From assembly GCA_022844565.1 (NCBI GenBank), contig JALHLK010000002.1, positions 62,001 through 126,000 on the forward strand: a stretch of DNA of 64,000 nt, given 5' to 3'. This document shows, in pieces, positions 1 through 9,820 of the stretch. Each line of letters opens with the position of its first letter. Within the stretch, counting starts at the first letter, position 1. The notes under the pieces are model-generated. The model searched no databases. It was not told where the DNA came from and saw only the letters and a program-made list of their open reading frames with translations. The stretch is from Saprospiraceae bacterium. GTDB lineage: Bacteria > Bacteroidota > Bacteroidia > Chitinophagales > Saprospiraceae. The position numbers and the translations under genes were made by a program.

Positions 1-1
1 C

Positions 2-238
2 GATCCTATAGGTGGTCTTGTACAAATACCTTGTATTGAGAGAAACACCATGGGCGCTATAAAAGCCGTCACAGCATCTCAAATAGCGCTTTCTTCTGAC
101 CCATCTCAAGCCAAAGTGACTCTTGACATGGTCATCAAAACGATGAAGGAAACTGCCCATGACATGAATTCAAAATATAAAGAAACGGCTGATGGTGGCC
201 TTGCTACCAGTTTTACGGTAAATTTAGTGGAATGTTAA
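2..238 (+). CDS. sdaA: L-serine ammonia-lyase (serine dehydratase), C-terminal fragment
   Basis: This is the last 78 codons of an iron-sulfur-dependent L-serine dehydratase; the start lies before the window. The enzyme deaminates L-serine to pyruvate and ammonia in the cytoplasm. The fragment reads [15 protein letters not shown] at its start, which is the conserved segment of the SdaA alpha domain with a cluster-binding cysteine. It ends in a GGLA segment followed by a short tail ending in Cys, both typical of the family. The frame is open from base 2. The first ATG (base 50) is internal to the domain and is not the start. Assignment to the family is firm; whether the protein is the fused alpha-beta form cannot be seen. 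Confidence 0.85.
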   Translation, partial: DPIGGLVQIPCIERNTMGAIKAVTASQIALSSDPSQAKVTLDMVIKTMKETAHDMNSKYKETADGGLATSFTVNLVEC

Positions 239-272
239 CTTTCTTTTACGCCAAATAATTTTGGGATTTACC

Positions 273-280
273 TACTTTTG
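273..280 (+). promoter_or_regulatory. -7 promoter box before the alpha/beta hydrolase
   Basis: TACTTTTG matches the Bacteroidota -7 consensus TAnnTTTG. It ends 7 nt before the ATG at 288, so the expected transcription start is only about 4 nt upstream of the coding region. No convincing -33 element is visible. Confidence 0.5.
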
Positions 281-287
281 CACCATT

Positions 288-1124
288 ATGGCAAAGATAA
301 CAGAATACGACAAATATATCACCTTTGGCAACTCGGAGAAGACTCCAACACTTTTACTGCATGCCAATGCCTACAACCCTTACATGTATGAAGAACTCAT
401 CGATCTTTTAGGTTTAGACTACGTTATTGCGCCTAAGCATAGACCTTTGTGGGACAATAATGTACAACATTTAAAAGATTGGAGTATTTTTATGGAAGAT
501 CTTGTAGCATTTATGGATCAACATAACCTAAAAAATATTAATGCAATTGGTCACTCACTTGGGGCTGTTTCAATACTAAAGGCAAGTGTTTTAAGACCTG
601 ATCTTTTTAATAAAATCTTACTAATTGACCCCGTTTTATTACCTGAAGATAGAGTAAGATGGGTGCGGTATCTTCCTTACAAGTTGAAAGTAAGATTAAG
701 GCCGATCATAAAAATTGCCTCTTTACGAAGAAATCATTGGGCTACTAGAAAAGAAGCTCATACCCACCTTGGCAGCAAATCTGTGTTTAAAAGACTAAAG
801 CCGAGTATTTTTCAAACTTTCATAGAAAAAGGGATTGTACATGATTATACAAAGGGAGGCTTCACCTTAGCTTTCCCTAGAGAATGGGAAGCGATGATTT
901 ATGCCAGTCCTGAGAATATTTGGAAGTTTATATTTCATTCGAAGTCTGATATTGCCATCATAAAAGCGGAACATTCTGACGTAATCAATGAAGAAACATG
1001 GAAGAGACTAGAAAAACTTCCTTCCAATTTTCGGAGATTTGAGATGAAAGATGTAGCTCATCTTATCCCTTTTGAAAAACCAGATAAATTGGTTGAATTA
1101 ATTGTAAAGGAGCATCTTTTATAA
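288..1124 (+). CDS. alpha/beta-fold hydrolase
   Basis: A 278-residue cytoplasmic alpha/beta hydrolase. I place the start at ATG 288 rather than the upstream in-frame TTG at 261, because a -7 promoter box lies at 273-280, inside the longer version. The nucleophile elbow is GHSLGA (Ser about residue 90) after a strand reading NINAIG. A likely catalytic Asp is in the LIDPVL strand and the terminal His in DVAHLIPF. There is no signal peptide. The substrate cannot be inferred. The family includes esterases, lipases and C-C hydrolases, and the lid region (about residues 120-190) is rich in Arg/Lys. It follows sdaA by 49 nt but has its own promoter box, so it is probably not co-transcribed with it. 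Confidence 0.8.
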   Translation: MAKITEYDKYITFGNSEKTPTLLLHANAYNPYMYEELIDLLGLDYVIAPKHRPLWDNNVQHLKDWSIFMEDLVAFMDQHNLKNINAIGHSLGAVSILKASVLRPDLFNKILLIDPVLLPEDRVRWVRYLPYKLKVRLRPIIKIASLRRNHWATRKEAHTHLGSKSVFKRLKPSIFQTFIEKGIVHDYTKGGFTLAFPREWEAMIYASPENIWKFIFHSKSDIAIIKAEHSDVINEETWKRLEKLPSNFRRFEMKDVAHLIPFEKPDKLVELIVKEHLL

Positions 1125-1578
1125 AAAATTAATATTTCCTAAAATTGCTTTTTGGGTTTCTATTTTATTTCCTATTTTTATGCAATTGAAATGATTGCAA
1201 TTTTAAGATAATATAAATTTTCAATTTTTTAGAGTGATATAGCGTTAACATAACAAGTATTAACCCGAATTACACGTTAGACTTTGTTGCGAGAGGAAAT
1301 ATGACAAAAAAGTTGTGATGTACATGAGGAGCGTAAAAAATTGATATCCGAAATATCAATTTAGCTGCGAACTCAAACCCATGGGATTTCAGCTTATTCA
1401 AAATCAGCAGCGAAAGCTGCATGGAGGACGAAAAAATGAGTACAGAAACAAATTTGAAGTCAGATTTTTTCGAAGTTCACCACGTTGGATGTTATCCTAC
1501 GCAGTAAATTTCTAATGCTTAATTCGGGATTAATTTACAAACTCTTAGCTTTCTAGAAATTACTTATTTATTATCGTA
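1125..1578. other. Intergenic region containing structured repeat element, copy 1
   Basis: A 454-bp stretch without a credible gene. Most of it (1261-1532) is the inverted-repeat element described separately. The first 135 bases are AT-rich with no clear promoter box or terminator. The last 46 bases before the TTG at 1579 hold no recognisable TAnnTTTG box. Confidence 0.7.
1261..1532 (-). repeat. TIR-flanked structured intergenic element, copy 1
   Basis: An element of about 272 bp whose ends are imperfect inverted repeats (1261-1281, beginning TAACCCGAATTA, and 1511-1532, ending AATTCGGGATTA). It is oriented on the minus strand relative to copy 2. Internal hairpins, given in plus coordinates, are: 1338-1362 (10-bp stem AAATTGATAT, 5-nt loop), 1372-1392 (CTCAAACCC / GGATTTCAG around ATG, one mismatch) and 1407-1420 (GCAGC-GAAA-GCTGC). 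Read on the minus strand, the linker sequences between the hairpins are almost identical to those of the copy at 33411-33707. I see no reading frame shared between copies, so this is not a gene. Confidence 0.8.
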
Positions 1579-4500
1579 TTGAATATTAGGACAAACATAT
1601 ACAATCTTAGATTCTTACTCTTTGTGTTGGGCCTTATCCTTTTACATTCTTTACAACTTGATGGTCAAGACGCTAAGAAATTTAATTATACTGTAAGACT
1701 AAACGAAGACTGCAGCATAAATATAAAGCATAGTTTGATTATGCCATCATCCATCATCATTTTGAATAGCTCAAATGAACTAGTACAATATGACTCGATA
1801 GATTATAAAAATAAAAAAATACTTTTAAAAAACTGTGCTGAATTTATAAATACAGACCTTAAGATACAATACAGATACTTCAACCTTGACATAGAAAAAA
1901 CGTATTCTGCATTAGACACTTCAAAAATGAAAATGATAGACCCATTGAAAAGTGTGTATATTTTTAATCCAGAAGTCGTCAAAGAAGGAAGTATTTTTGC
2001 CTCAAAAGGACTTAATTACAACGGTAGCTTCTCGAGAGGTTTGGCAGTAGGTAATAGTCAAAGTTTAGTACTTAATTCTAATTTTGATCTACAATTAAGT
2101 GGAGATATAGGTAATGGTATAAGAGTACTTGCCGCCATATCAGATGACAACATCCCCATCCAACCCGAAGGAAACACACAGGTTTTACAGGAGTTTGACA
2201 AAGTATTTATTGAAGTGAGTAAGGATCGCACCTCCGTGATAGCCGGTGATTTTGAGATTAGAAGACCCGTAAGTTATTTTATGAATTTTCAAAAAAAATT
2301 AAAAGGTATCAGCATCAACAACACCTCGCTACTCAATGATAAAATATCAAATCAAACCGTAGTCAATCTAGCTAGTTCACGTGGTAAATTTGCAAGACAA
2401 ATACTTAAAACTAAAGAAGGAAATCAAGGTCCATATAGATTACAAGGTAATAACAATGAAAGGTTCATCATCGTATTGTCTAATCAAGAAAAGGTCTTTT
2501 TCAACGGCCGCCTACTCAAAAGAGGATTGGAATATGATTATATCATTGATTACAATAGTGCAGAAGTTACCTTTACGCCCCGCTGTATCGTTGCAAAGGA
2601 AACAAGAATTATTATAGAATTTGAATACACTGATTTGAATTACTTTAGGTCTTTGATGCATATTAGAAATGATATCAATGCCGCTCGCTTTAATGTCAAT
2701 TTCAATTTTTACACAGAGCAAGATAGCCGGACCTCAACAACACAAGTAGAATTAGATAGTCTAGATATTAGAATACTGCAAAATAGTGGCGATATTAGAG
2801 AAAAAAGCTTCCGATCCGGGATACGACCTATCGTATTTGAAGGCCCTTCAAATACTATTACATACGAAGTTATACCAAATCCTAATGCAATAACAGAAGG
2901 TGTTCCTTACATTTTAAGGTTTAATCAAAACCCAACTTTTGCATTAGTAACTTCCGCTTTTTCAGATTTTGGCACTGGCAATGGGAGTTATGAAGTGGAC
3001 AATGGGCAAGGGCTTAATGGAAGAGTGTATAGATATGTGGGAAAAGGAAAAGGTAGATATGAGCCTATGATCGAGTTAGTGCCTCCCGAAAAAAGACAAC
3101 TGGGTACGTTAGGAGCTACCTATCGCATAGGTAAAAAGTCAGATATCAAAGGTGAGTTGAGTTTTAGCAATATTGATAGAAATAGATTCTCGAGTATTGA
3201 CGACAACGATAATATTGGGACTGGTGCATACCTTGAAGTCAACACAGAGATTAATATAGACAGTACAAAAACATGGGCATGGGCCAACCAATTAAAAATC
3301 GAAATGTTGAGTGATTTTTACAATCCCCTTAATCCTTATCGAAATGCAGAATTTAATAGAGATTGGAATATTGATACTCCAAGAATAGCTTCACAGACCT
3401 TAATTCAAGCATCTACGGGATTTAAATCCAATAGATCAAATATCTTTTATGATTTTAATTATTTTGGCTTAAATACTTTTTTTACTGGTCAAAGGCATAG
3501 CATTAAGGGCACCATCAATGAAATGGGTTGGAAAGGATGGGTTGATATAGGATTAACGAATACGGATGGTGAAGTCAAAAACACTCAGTTTTGGAGACCT
3601 AATTTCGATATGTCCCACAGCATTCCTTTTGTAAAAAAACTATATGCTGGTATTGGCCTTGAAGGAGAAAACAACCAGTTTACCTCCAAAAGTGACTCAC
3701 TGCTCAAAGGTAGTTATGCATTCGAACACTGGAGGTATTATCTAAAAACACAAGATTATGAAAAAATAAATTTTCAATTCTCATACAACCAACGTCAAGA
3801 TAAATTTGCTGATGGTATCGAATTAGCAAAAGCGATAGATGTCAAGGAGTGGGAATGGGTCACTTTATGGCAAATATCTAGTAAACATAGATTGAATATT
3901 ACGCTAAAAAATAGAAATTTTGATGTGGTTAGACTAGACCTCGTACCTGGAGAAAAAGCTAAAAATACGCTTTTGGGCAATGTGGATCATGGCCTTACCT
4001 TAAAGGGTTTCCAAATGAACAGTAATTATCAATTAGCATCAGGACAGGAGCCAAAATTAGAGTTTATCTACCAAAGAGTAGAAAATAACTTTGGCGACTT
4101 TGTGTATGTAGGGTCTGATTCTGCCGCAGTAAAAAATATTGCTGACTTCAGATATGATCCAGGAAACCCAAATGCTAGATACATTAGGCTAGCTTTACCA
4201 AATAATGAATTTGTTTCCACTGACAATGTAGGGTTTAATCATAGTCTTCGCATTACCCCTTCTGGATGGTTTCCAAAAGCTAGTACAAAACATAGAGGTT
4301 TTGATTTTGTAAAAAGATTTGACAACTTATTTACCCTAAGAAATAATATTAAAACAAGTGCGCAAAACACATCCCGCACCTTAAATCCTTTTGAAATCTC
4401 TAACGATTCTTCTCTTGTTAGTTACAACTCTATCATCAACAATAGCCTGTTTTTTAATCGAGGAAATGCAACTTATGACATTGTTTTCACAACCAGGAAT

Positions 4501-5067
4501 AACAAGATAAAATTAAATCAACTCAATGGTAATGAGGGCCGTACATTGTTTGAAAATGAACTCAGAATGCGAACTAGACTTTACAAAAGTGGTGATTTAA
4601 TCATCAATCTTGGACGGGGAAACAAAACCTATGCCGTGGATTTATTCAGCGACCGTGACTTTAATATTGATTTTTATCGAATCATTACTGAACTAAATGT
4701 TAGGCAGAGCACCAATCTTAGGTACATCTTAAAATATAAGTATGAAGTCAGAGATCAATTAATCAATGAAAATTCTGAGGCTGTCATAAATGATGTAACG
4801 GCGGGAGTAAACTTCAGGCAGATCAACAAATCATCCATAGATATAAGTCTAACCTATGCTAAAGTAAACTATAATGGTCCTATTGGCCAATCCATAGAAT
4901 TTGATATGCTAGACGGTCTTCGAGCAGGTCAAAATGTGCTTTGGAATGCCTCCTACACCAGAAGATTGAATGGTGTCTTGGACTTAAGCCTTCGTTATGA
5001 AGGTCGAAAAACAGGGGCAGACTCTTCTATTCATATTGGTAGGGCTCAAATGAAAGCTACTTTTTAA
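1579..5067 (+). CDS. very large exported protein, predicted outer-membrane beta-barrel, function unknown
   Basis: A 1162-residue protein with an N-terminal signal peptide (hydrophobic stretch about residues 11-27, cleavage likely near LDGQ-DAKK). The N-terminal third contains a conserved block that I recognise from many Bacteroidota hypothetical proteins: GSFSRGLAVGNSQ, then NLQLSG-like and IPIQPEGNTQ, then VIAGDFEIRRP. The remaining two thirds consist of alternating hydrophobic/polar strands and end in an aromatic-poor strand with a terminal Phe, as in outer-membrane barrels. I do not know its function. No ATG exists near the start: the frame opens after a stop at 1546-1548, and the only start-like codons are ATT/ATC at 1570-1575 and TTG at 1579. 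It is followed after 155 bp by a T9SS metalloprotease. Confidence 0.7.
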   Translation: MNIRTNIYNLRFLLFVLGLILLHSLQLDGQDAKKFNYTVRLNEDCSINIKHSLIMPSSIIILNSSNELVQYDSIDYKNKKILLKNCAEFINTDLKIQYRYFNLDIEKTYSALDTSKMKMIDPLKSVYIFNPEVVKEGSIFASKGLNYNGSFSRGLAVGNSQSLVLNSNFDLQLSGDIGNGIRVLAAISDDNIPIQPEGNTQVLQEFDKVFIEVSKDRTSVIAGDFEIRRPVSYFMNFQKKLKGISINNTSLLNDKISNQTVVNLASSRGKFARQILKTKEGNQGPYRLQGNNNERFIIVLSNQEKVFFNGRLLKRGLEYDYIIDYNSAEVTFTPRCIVAKETRIIIEFEYTDLNYFRSLMHIRNDINAARFNVNFNFYTEQDSRTSTTQVELDSLDIRILQNSGDIREKSFRSGIRPIVFEGPSNTITYEVIPNPNAITEGVPYILRFNQNPTFALVTSAFSDFGTGNGSYEVDNGQGLNGRVYRYVGKGKGRYEPMIELVPPEKRQLGTLGATYRIGKKSDIKGELSFSNIDRNRFSSIDDNDNIGTGAYLEVNTEINIDSTKTWAWANQLKIEMLSDFYNPLNPYRNAEFNRDWNIDTPRIASQTLIQASTGFKSNRSNIFYDFNYFGLNTFFTGQRHSIKGTINEMGWKGWVDIGLTNTDGEVKNTQFWRPNFDMSHSIPFVKKLYAGIGLEGENNQFTSKSDSLLKGSYAFEHWRYYLKTQDYEKINFQFSYNQRQDKFADGIELAKAIDVKEWEWVTLWQISSKHRLNITLKNRNFDVVRLDLVPGEKAKNTLLGNVDHGLTLKGFQMNSNYQLASGQEPKLEFIYQRVENNFGDFVYVGSDSAAVKNIADFRYDPGNPNARYIRLALPNNEFVSTDNVGFNHSLRITPSGWFPKASTKHRGFDFVKRFDNLFTLRNNIKTSAQNTSRTLNPFEISNDSSLVSYNSIINNSLFFNRGNATYDIVFTTRNNKIKLNQLNGNEGRTLFENELRMRTRLYKSGDLIINLGRGNKTYAVDLFSDRDFNIDFYRIITELNVRQSTNLRYILKYKYEVRDQLINENSEAVINDVTAGVNFRQINKSSIDISLTYAKVNYNGPIGQSIEFDMLDGLRAGQNVLWNASYTRRLNGVLDLSLRYEGRKTGADSSIHIGRAQMKATF

Positions 5068-5185
5068 GATTATAGTACCATATTTAACCGTTTTCTTTCG
5101 TTATGGAAGGAAAAGCTTTCAAAATATATATCATATTTTTTACAGTTCCTTAAGACGCTTTCTGTTAATATCAAAACATTTTTTA

Positions 5186-5193
5186 TACTTTTG
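5186..5193 (+). promoter_or_regulatory. -7 promoter box before the metalloprotease gene
   Basis: TACTTTTG fits TAnnTTTG and lies 29 nt upstream of the ATG at 5223. It suggests the protease gene is transcribed independently of the large upstream gene. Confidence 0.5.
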
Positions 5194-5222
5194 GATTGTT
5201 ATTATTTTAAAATAAATTCTTT

Positions 5223-8200
5223 ATGAATAAAATTTATACTTTAGTTTTCTTCCTGATCTTTTGTACAAAAATGCAATCTCAAAATTGGCAATTAATCAAA
5301 TCCACTTCCACTTTACAGCAAAACAATGAAGTAAAAAGAGCTATCCCATTAAAATCAATAATCTACAAATTAGATTTCCAAGACGTTATCCAAAATACCC
5401 AATCTTCTTCCCAAAGAAGTAAGATGTCTATCAGCCTACCCAATCAAAAAGGAGAAATGATTTCTTACCAAATCAATGAAGATCGAATCATGGAAGAGGA
5501 TCTTGCAAGACGATATAGCAAAATCAAAGTGTATGAAGGATATGATGTAAGTGGCAAAAGACGAATTAGGCTCGACATTGGTGAATATGGTTTGAATGCG
5601 ATCATCATTCACGAAGAGGGTACTGAATTCATTTCTCCTGTTTACGAAAATAATAAGGAATTTTACCATGTTTACGATCAAAAAGATGCCCCGCTTAAAG
5701 ATATGAACAACTTTTGTGGCACCGTAGGACAGCGTAGTGAAGTAATAAGACATTCACCATCATCTTTGAGTTCATTAAGGTCAAATACATATCAAAAACT
5801 TGAATACCGATTTGCTTTAGCTTGTACTGGGGAATGGGGAAGATCAAGGGGCACAGTGGAAAAGGCTTTGTCAGATATGGTTACCTCTGTCAATATCTTA
5901 AATGCTATTTATGAAGTCGATTTAGGTATGAAGTTGATTTTGATCAATAGGAATGATTCTCTTATACATTTAGACCCTGCTACAGATCCATATCAAATTG
6001 CAAATGTAGGAGGAGAAATTTTACCAACAAATACAGGGATAATCAATGGCCAAGTGGGTGCTAATGCATATGATTTGGGTCATGTTTTTACCAATTCATG
6101 TACTGATGTTGGAGGAGTAGCTTTTTTAAGTGTAATTTGTGGAGGTAATAAGGGTGCTGGTGTATCGTGCATTGGTAATAATCTTACTAGAGCAGTTACA
6201 CAAATCGTTGCTCATGAGATAGGACATCAATTAGGTGCTAGGCATACATTTCATAGTTGTGGAGATAATGTTAGCCCAGGCAATGACTTCGAACCCGGAA
6301 GTGGAAGTACAATCATGGGTTACGGTGGTTTATGTGGAACCAATAACGTGGTAACAACCTCAGATGGCTATTTCCACAGTGCTTCTCTTGATGAAATATT
6401 TAACAATATTCGAAGGATAGAAGCAACAGGATTTAAATGTGCCAATAAAATCAATGGACTAAATGTAGCACCCATCATCACTCAAATGCCAGTAAATGGT
6501 CTTATAATCCCTAAATCTACACCTTTTATCCTACAAGGAAAAGTTACCGATAGCAATCAAGACGAATTATCTTTTTGTTGGGAACAAAGAGATTCTACAA
6601 ATGGTTCTTCCACACCCCTCGGAAGTCCTTCAGGCAACGCTCCACTTTTCAGATCTTTACCTCCTTCAAAAAACAATTTCAGAGTTTTTCCAAGACCTTC
6701 ATCTCTTTTAGTCAACAAAACCGAAAATATAGAAGTTCTACCTTCTTATGCTAGAAACATGAATTTCTCTTTAACCGTACGCGACAATAACAAAGAAGCA
6801 AGTGCCACCGTTTGGGCTCTAACCTCCTTAAAAGTAGATGGTGTAGCAGGACCGTTTAAAATATCATCCCAAAACCAGCCTTTCACAGCTGAAGTGGGAT
6901 CAGCAATTAATGTAACTTGGGCCGTGGCAGAAACTGACAAAGCCCCTGTCAATTGCAAAGCTGTTGACATCTTTTTAAGTATCGACGGGGAACTCAATCC
7001 CGAAAATTCGAAAATGATTCCTTTGGCAAAAGCAACACCAAATGATGGAATGGAGTCAATCATAATACCTTCATTTCCAACTGTCGCAGCTAGAATAGTT
7101 GTAAAAGCAAGTGAAAATGTTTTTTTTGATGTAAATGACGCTTATTTTACCATTATAGAATCCAACAACCCTAGAGCTTTTTTCGAATTTCCTTTTGTTA
7201 GTACAGACTTATGCCTTCCTAGTACCTCTGAAATAAGTCTCAAAAGCAAGGGCATTTCAAATTACATTGGAAAGATAAAATACGAAGTGACTAAATTGCC
7301 CATTGGTGCAAAAGCTGTATTCAGCAAAAGTGAAGTATTTGTTGGTGAGGATGTAACGCTCAAACTCGATTTTAGCAATGATATAAATACAGGTAGATAC
7401 CTTGTAGAAATAAAAGGAATTGGTGAAGTGAAAGATACCCTTGTACGAACCTTAGTCTACGATGTTGTATCTAACAATTTTAAAGAACTGGCCTTGACAA
7501 CACCCGAAAATAGTACAAAAAGTGCGGGTGTCCTTCCAGAATTTAATTGGTCACCTTCTCAAAATGCTGAATACTATCAAATCCAAGTAGCCACATCACC
7601 CACGTTTCAAACCAATACGATATTCTACCAAGACACTACTACCTTTTCATCAATCAGACCCAAGAAAACATTGAATCGCGGAACCCTCTATTTTTGGCGA
7701 GTTCGACCTCAAAATAGCTGTGGCTTTGGTGATTTCACCTCTGTAAATACTTATGGTACTGTCGTATCTAACTGTCAATCATATACTTCTGCAGATCTAC
7801 CAATTACATTATCAGCATCTGGCAGACCTACCGCTGAAGCAAAGATAAATATTGATGTAAACTTTGAGGTTTCAGATGTAAATGTAAAAAAACTAAATAT
7901 CAACCATGACAACTTTCAAGATTTGGCCATAACCTTAAAGTCACCTTCAGAAAAATCAGCCGTATTATTAAATCGAAACTGCCCTCGAAGATTGACGTTG
8001 GATGCAAGTTTTGATGATGAAGCACCCAACTTCTTTTCTTGTATCACTGGTGTAGATCTTCAGTTTAAACCTCTTGACTCCTTGGCTAGATTTAAAGGAC
8101 TAAGTCCAAGAGGTCAATGGTCACTTAAAGTAGATGATTTGGAAGGTGGTAACGGAGGTCGTGTCAATACATTTATTTTAGAAGTCTGCGGTGATATACC

Positions 8201-8819
8201 TGTAGAAAATCCAATACTTCAAATTAAAAACAGTATAAGTCTTGTCTCTCTACAATCTTCAACGATTACCAAAGAAAGTGTAATCACGACTGATAAAAAT
8301 GTTGCTTCAAATAAACTTGTATATACCATTGTGAAAAATGTCAACCTAGGTACGGTCTTTCTAAACAATGTGAAAATAGATATTGGCAGTACCTTCACCC
8401 AAGAAGATATTGATTTGGGTAGATTAAAATATACTAATTCAGCCCCTTCTACTATTAATCCCGGACAAATTATTACTGATTCATTGCGAATTATTGTTCA
8501 AAATGGAATTGGAGGGTTTGATGGCGTCAAAAACTTAAATTTTAATATCCAGTCTTCTGTCACTTCTATAAAAGATTTAGAAGTTTTAAATATTAAAATT
8601 TATCCAAATCCAGCCAGAAATACTATACGAATAGATTTAAATGAAGGTTTTATTTTCGAAAATCAATTAAGTATTTTTGATATTACAGGAAGGAAAATTT
8701 ACAGTGATAATTACAATATAAACCAACCCTTAGATGTGACTTCATTAAAATCTGGAGTTTATATGGTTATGGTAGAAAGTGATAGTAAAAGAGCTTTTGG
8801 AAGATTTATTAAGGAGTAA
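5223..8819 (+). CDS. secreted reprolysin-like zinc metalloprotease with P-domain and T9SS sorting domain
   Basis: A 1198-residue extracellular protease. Residues 1-19 are a signal peptide ending KMQSQ. The catalytic metzincin domain carries HEIGHQLGARH (His 331, 335 and 341, with Glu 332) and the Met-turn IMGYGG near residue 365, followed by a Cys-containing loop. This is the M12B/reprolysin-like arrangement. Next come Ig/fibronectin-like modules (a SPSQNAEYYQIQVATS-type strand pattern near residue 780) and a proprotein-convertase P-domain at about 856-991 (the FQDLAITLKSPS and GQWSLKVDD segments). A cadherin-like stretch follows. The last 75 residues are a T9SS type A sorting domain (IKIYPNPA ... 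GVYMVMVE), so the product should be exported across the outer membrane. It is convergent with pabB, 25 bp apart. Confidence 0.9.
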   Translation: MNKIYTLVFFLIFCTKMQSQNWQLIKSTSTLQQNNEVKRAIPLKSIIYKLDFQDVIQNTQSSSQRSKMSISLPNQKGEMISYQINEDRIMEEDLARRYSKIKVYEGYDVSGKRRIRLDIGEYGLNAIIIHEEGTEFISPVYENNKEFYHVYDQKDAPLKDMNNFCGTVGQRSEVIRHSPSSLSSLRSNTYQKLEYRFALACTGEWGRSRGTVEKALSDMVTSVNILNAIYEVDLGMKLILINRNDSLIHLDPATDPYQIANVGGEILPTNTGIINGQVGANAYDLGHVFTNSCTDVGGVAFLSVICGGNKGAGVSCIGNNLTRAVTQIVAHEIGHQLGARHTFHSCGDNVSPGNDFEPGSGSTIMGYGGLCGTNNVVTTSDGYFHSASLDEIFNNIRRIEATGFKCANKINGLNVAPIITQMPVNGLIIPKSTPFILQGKVTDSNQDELSFCWEQRDSTNGSSTPLGSPSGNAPLFRSLPPSKNNFRVFPRPSSLLVNKTENIEVLPSYARNMNFSLTVRDNNKEASATVWALTSLKVDGVAGPFKISSQNQPFTAEVGSAINVTWAVAETDKAPVNCKAVDIFLSIDGELNPENSKMIPLAKATPNDGMESIIIPSFPTVAARIVVKASENVFFDVNDAYFTIIESNNPRAFFEFPFVSTDLCLPSTSEISLKSKGISNYIGKIKYEVTKLPIGAKAVFSKSEVFVGEDVTLKLDFSNDINTGRYLVEIKGIGEVKDTLVRTLVYDVVSNNFKELALTTPENSTKSAGVLPEFNWSPSQNAEYYQIQVATSPTFQTNTIFYQDTTTFSSIRPKKTLNRGTLYFWRVRPQNSCGFGDFTSVNTYGTVVSNCQSYTSADLPITLSASGRPTAEAKINIDVNFEVSDVNVKKLNINHDNFQDLAITLKSPSEKSAVLLNRNCPRRLTLDASFDDEAPNFFSCITGVDLQFKPLDSLARFKGLSPRGQWSLKVDDLEGGNGGRVNTFILEVCGDIPVENPILQIKNSISLVSLQSSTITKESVITTDKNVASNKLVYTIVKNVNLGTVFLNNVKIDIGSTFTQEDIDLGRLKYTNSAPSTINPGQIITDSLRIIVQNGIGGFDGVKNLNFNIQSSVTSIKDLEVLNIKIYPNPARNTIRIDLNEGFIFENQLSIFDITGRKIYSDNYNINQPLDVTSLKSGVYMVMVESDSKRAFGRFIKE

Positions 8820-8844
8820 AGAGTAGATACTGTTTTTTATCACA

Positions 8845-9819
8845 TTAAAATGATAAATATACCTTATCTACCATTTCTTTATATTCAGTATTGGGGTCAC
8901 TCATATGGGTTATTCCACCTCCACTCCTAAAATAGAGTTTTCCATCATTTACTTCTATAAATCTGATCATTACACCTGTGTCAAGTGTATTTCCGTCAAA
9001 AAAGCCACAAATACCTGTATACCACCCGCGAGATTGGTGCTCTATTCTCTCTATTATTTCAATTGTCTTGGCTTTAGGAGCTCCAGAGATACTTCCGGCT
9101 GGTAAGAGTTTTTTCAACAAAGAACCAAGGCTTGCATTCCAATCAGAATTCAATGTTCCTCTGATTTCAGAACTCACCTGAAGTAAGGTCTTTTGGTTCG
9201 TTTTCACTTTCTCCACATATCTAAACTGGTGTACACGAACGTCTTTAGCAACCATCGATATATCGTTTCTTAATAAATCAACGATGGTATAATGTTCGGA
9301 TTTCTCTTTTTCATCACTTAAAATAGTCATCTTTGCCTTTGGAAGTGCTGCGTCAATTGTTCCCTTCATGGGAAATGTATAAATTGTATTTTCTATTATT
9401 TTTATAAACGTCTCTGGAGAATAGCACACAAAATGATCTGGATATAGTAGTTTATATTTTGCTTTTGAACGGCTAAAAATATCCAATAAAGTCAATTCTG
9501 TGTCAATCGTAGTTCTCGATGTTAGATTTATTAAAAATGTGTTTCCAAATTGAATTTCTTTGTATACTTGATCAAACATTTTGGTGTATGCCTCTATAGA
9601 AATGGGTTCTTTTGAAAACTTGATAAAATCTAAATTATTATCTCTTCCTTCCCTAAAGTTAGAAACTCCATTAAAATCAAATAGCATATCTTGTTTCGAG
9701 ATAGGGTTTTCCTCTACCCATACATTTTCACCTTTAAAATCAATCAAAAACAAGAATGGCATTCTTTGTTGACCTAATTGATTTAAATTATCCTCCCAAT
9801 TGTCAAAATAATGAATCAA
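8845..9819 (-). CDS. pabB: aminodeoxychorismate synthase component I (short form)
   Basis: A 324-residue chorismate-utilising enzyme. It is expected to convert chorismate and glutamine-derived ammonia to 4-amino-4-deoxychorismate in folate synthesis, with a PabA partner that is not in the window. Family blocks seen: QFGNTFLINLT, FPMKGTIDA, LLRNDISMVA, PAGSISGAPKAKT and GWYTGICGFFDG. Full-length PabB/TrpE proteins have about 450-500 residues; this one lacks most of the N-terminal domain, a compact form common in Bacteroidota. An isochorismate or anthranilate synthase cannot be wholly excluded, but no anthranilate-type N-terminus is present. The start is TTG, set by its position just after the stop of the upstream glycosyltransferase gene. 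Confidence 0.85.
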   Translation of the reverse strand: MIHYFDNWEDNLNQLGQQRMPFLFLIDFKGENVWVEENPISKQDMLFDFNGVSNFREGRDNNLDFIKFSKEPISIEAYTKMFDQVYKEIQFGNTFLINLTSRTTIDTELTLLDIFSRSKAKYKLLYPDHFVCYSPETFIKIIENTIYTFPMKGTIDAALPKAKMTILSDEKEKSEHYTIVDLLRNDISMVAKDVRVHQFRYVEKVKTNQKTLLQVSSEIRGTLNSDWNASLGSLLKKLLPAGSISGAPKAKTIEIIERIEHQSRGWYTGICGFFDGNTLDTGVMIRFIEVNDGKLYFRSGGGITHMSDPNTEYKEMVDKVYLSF

Positions 9820-9820
9820 C

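Noticed and set aside
8845-9819. Truncated pabB pseudogene
   Set aside because: At 324 residues it is short compared with E. coli PabB, but all catalytic blocks are present and this compact form is normal in the phylum.
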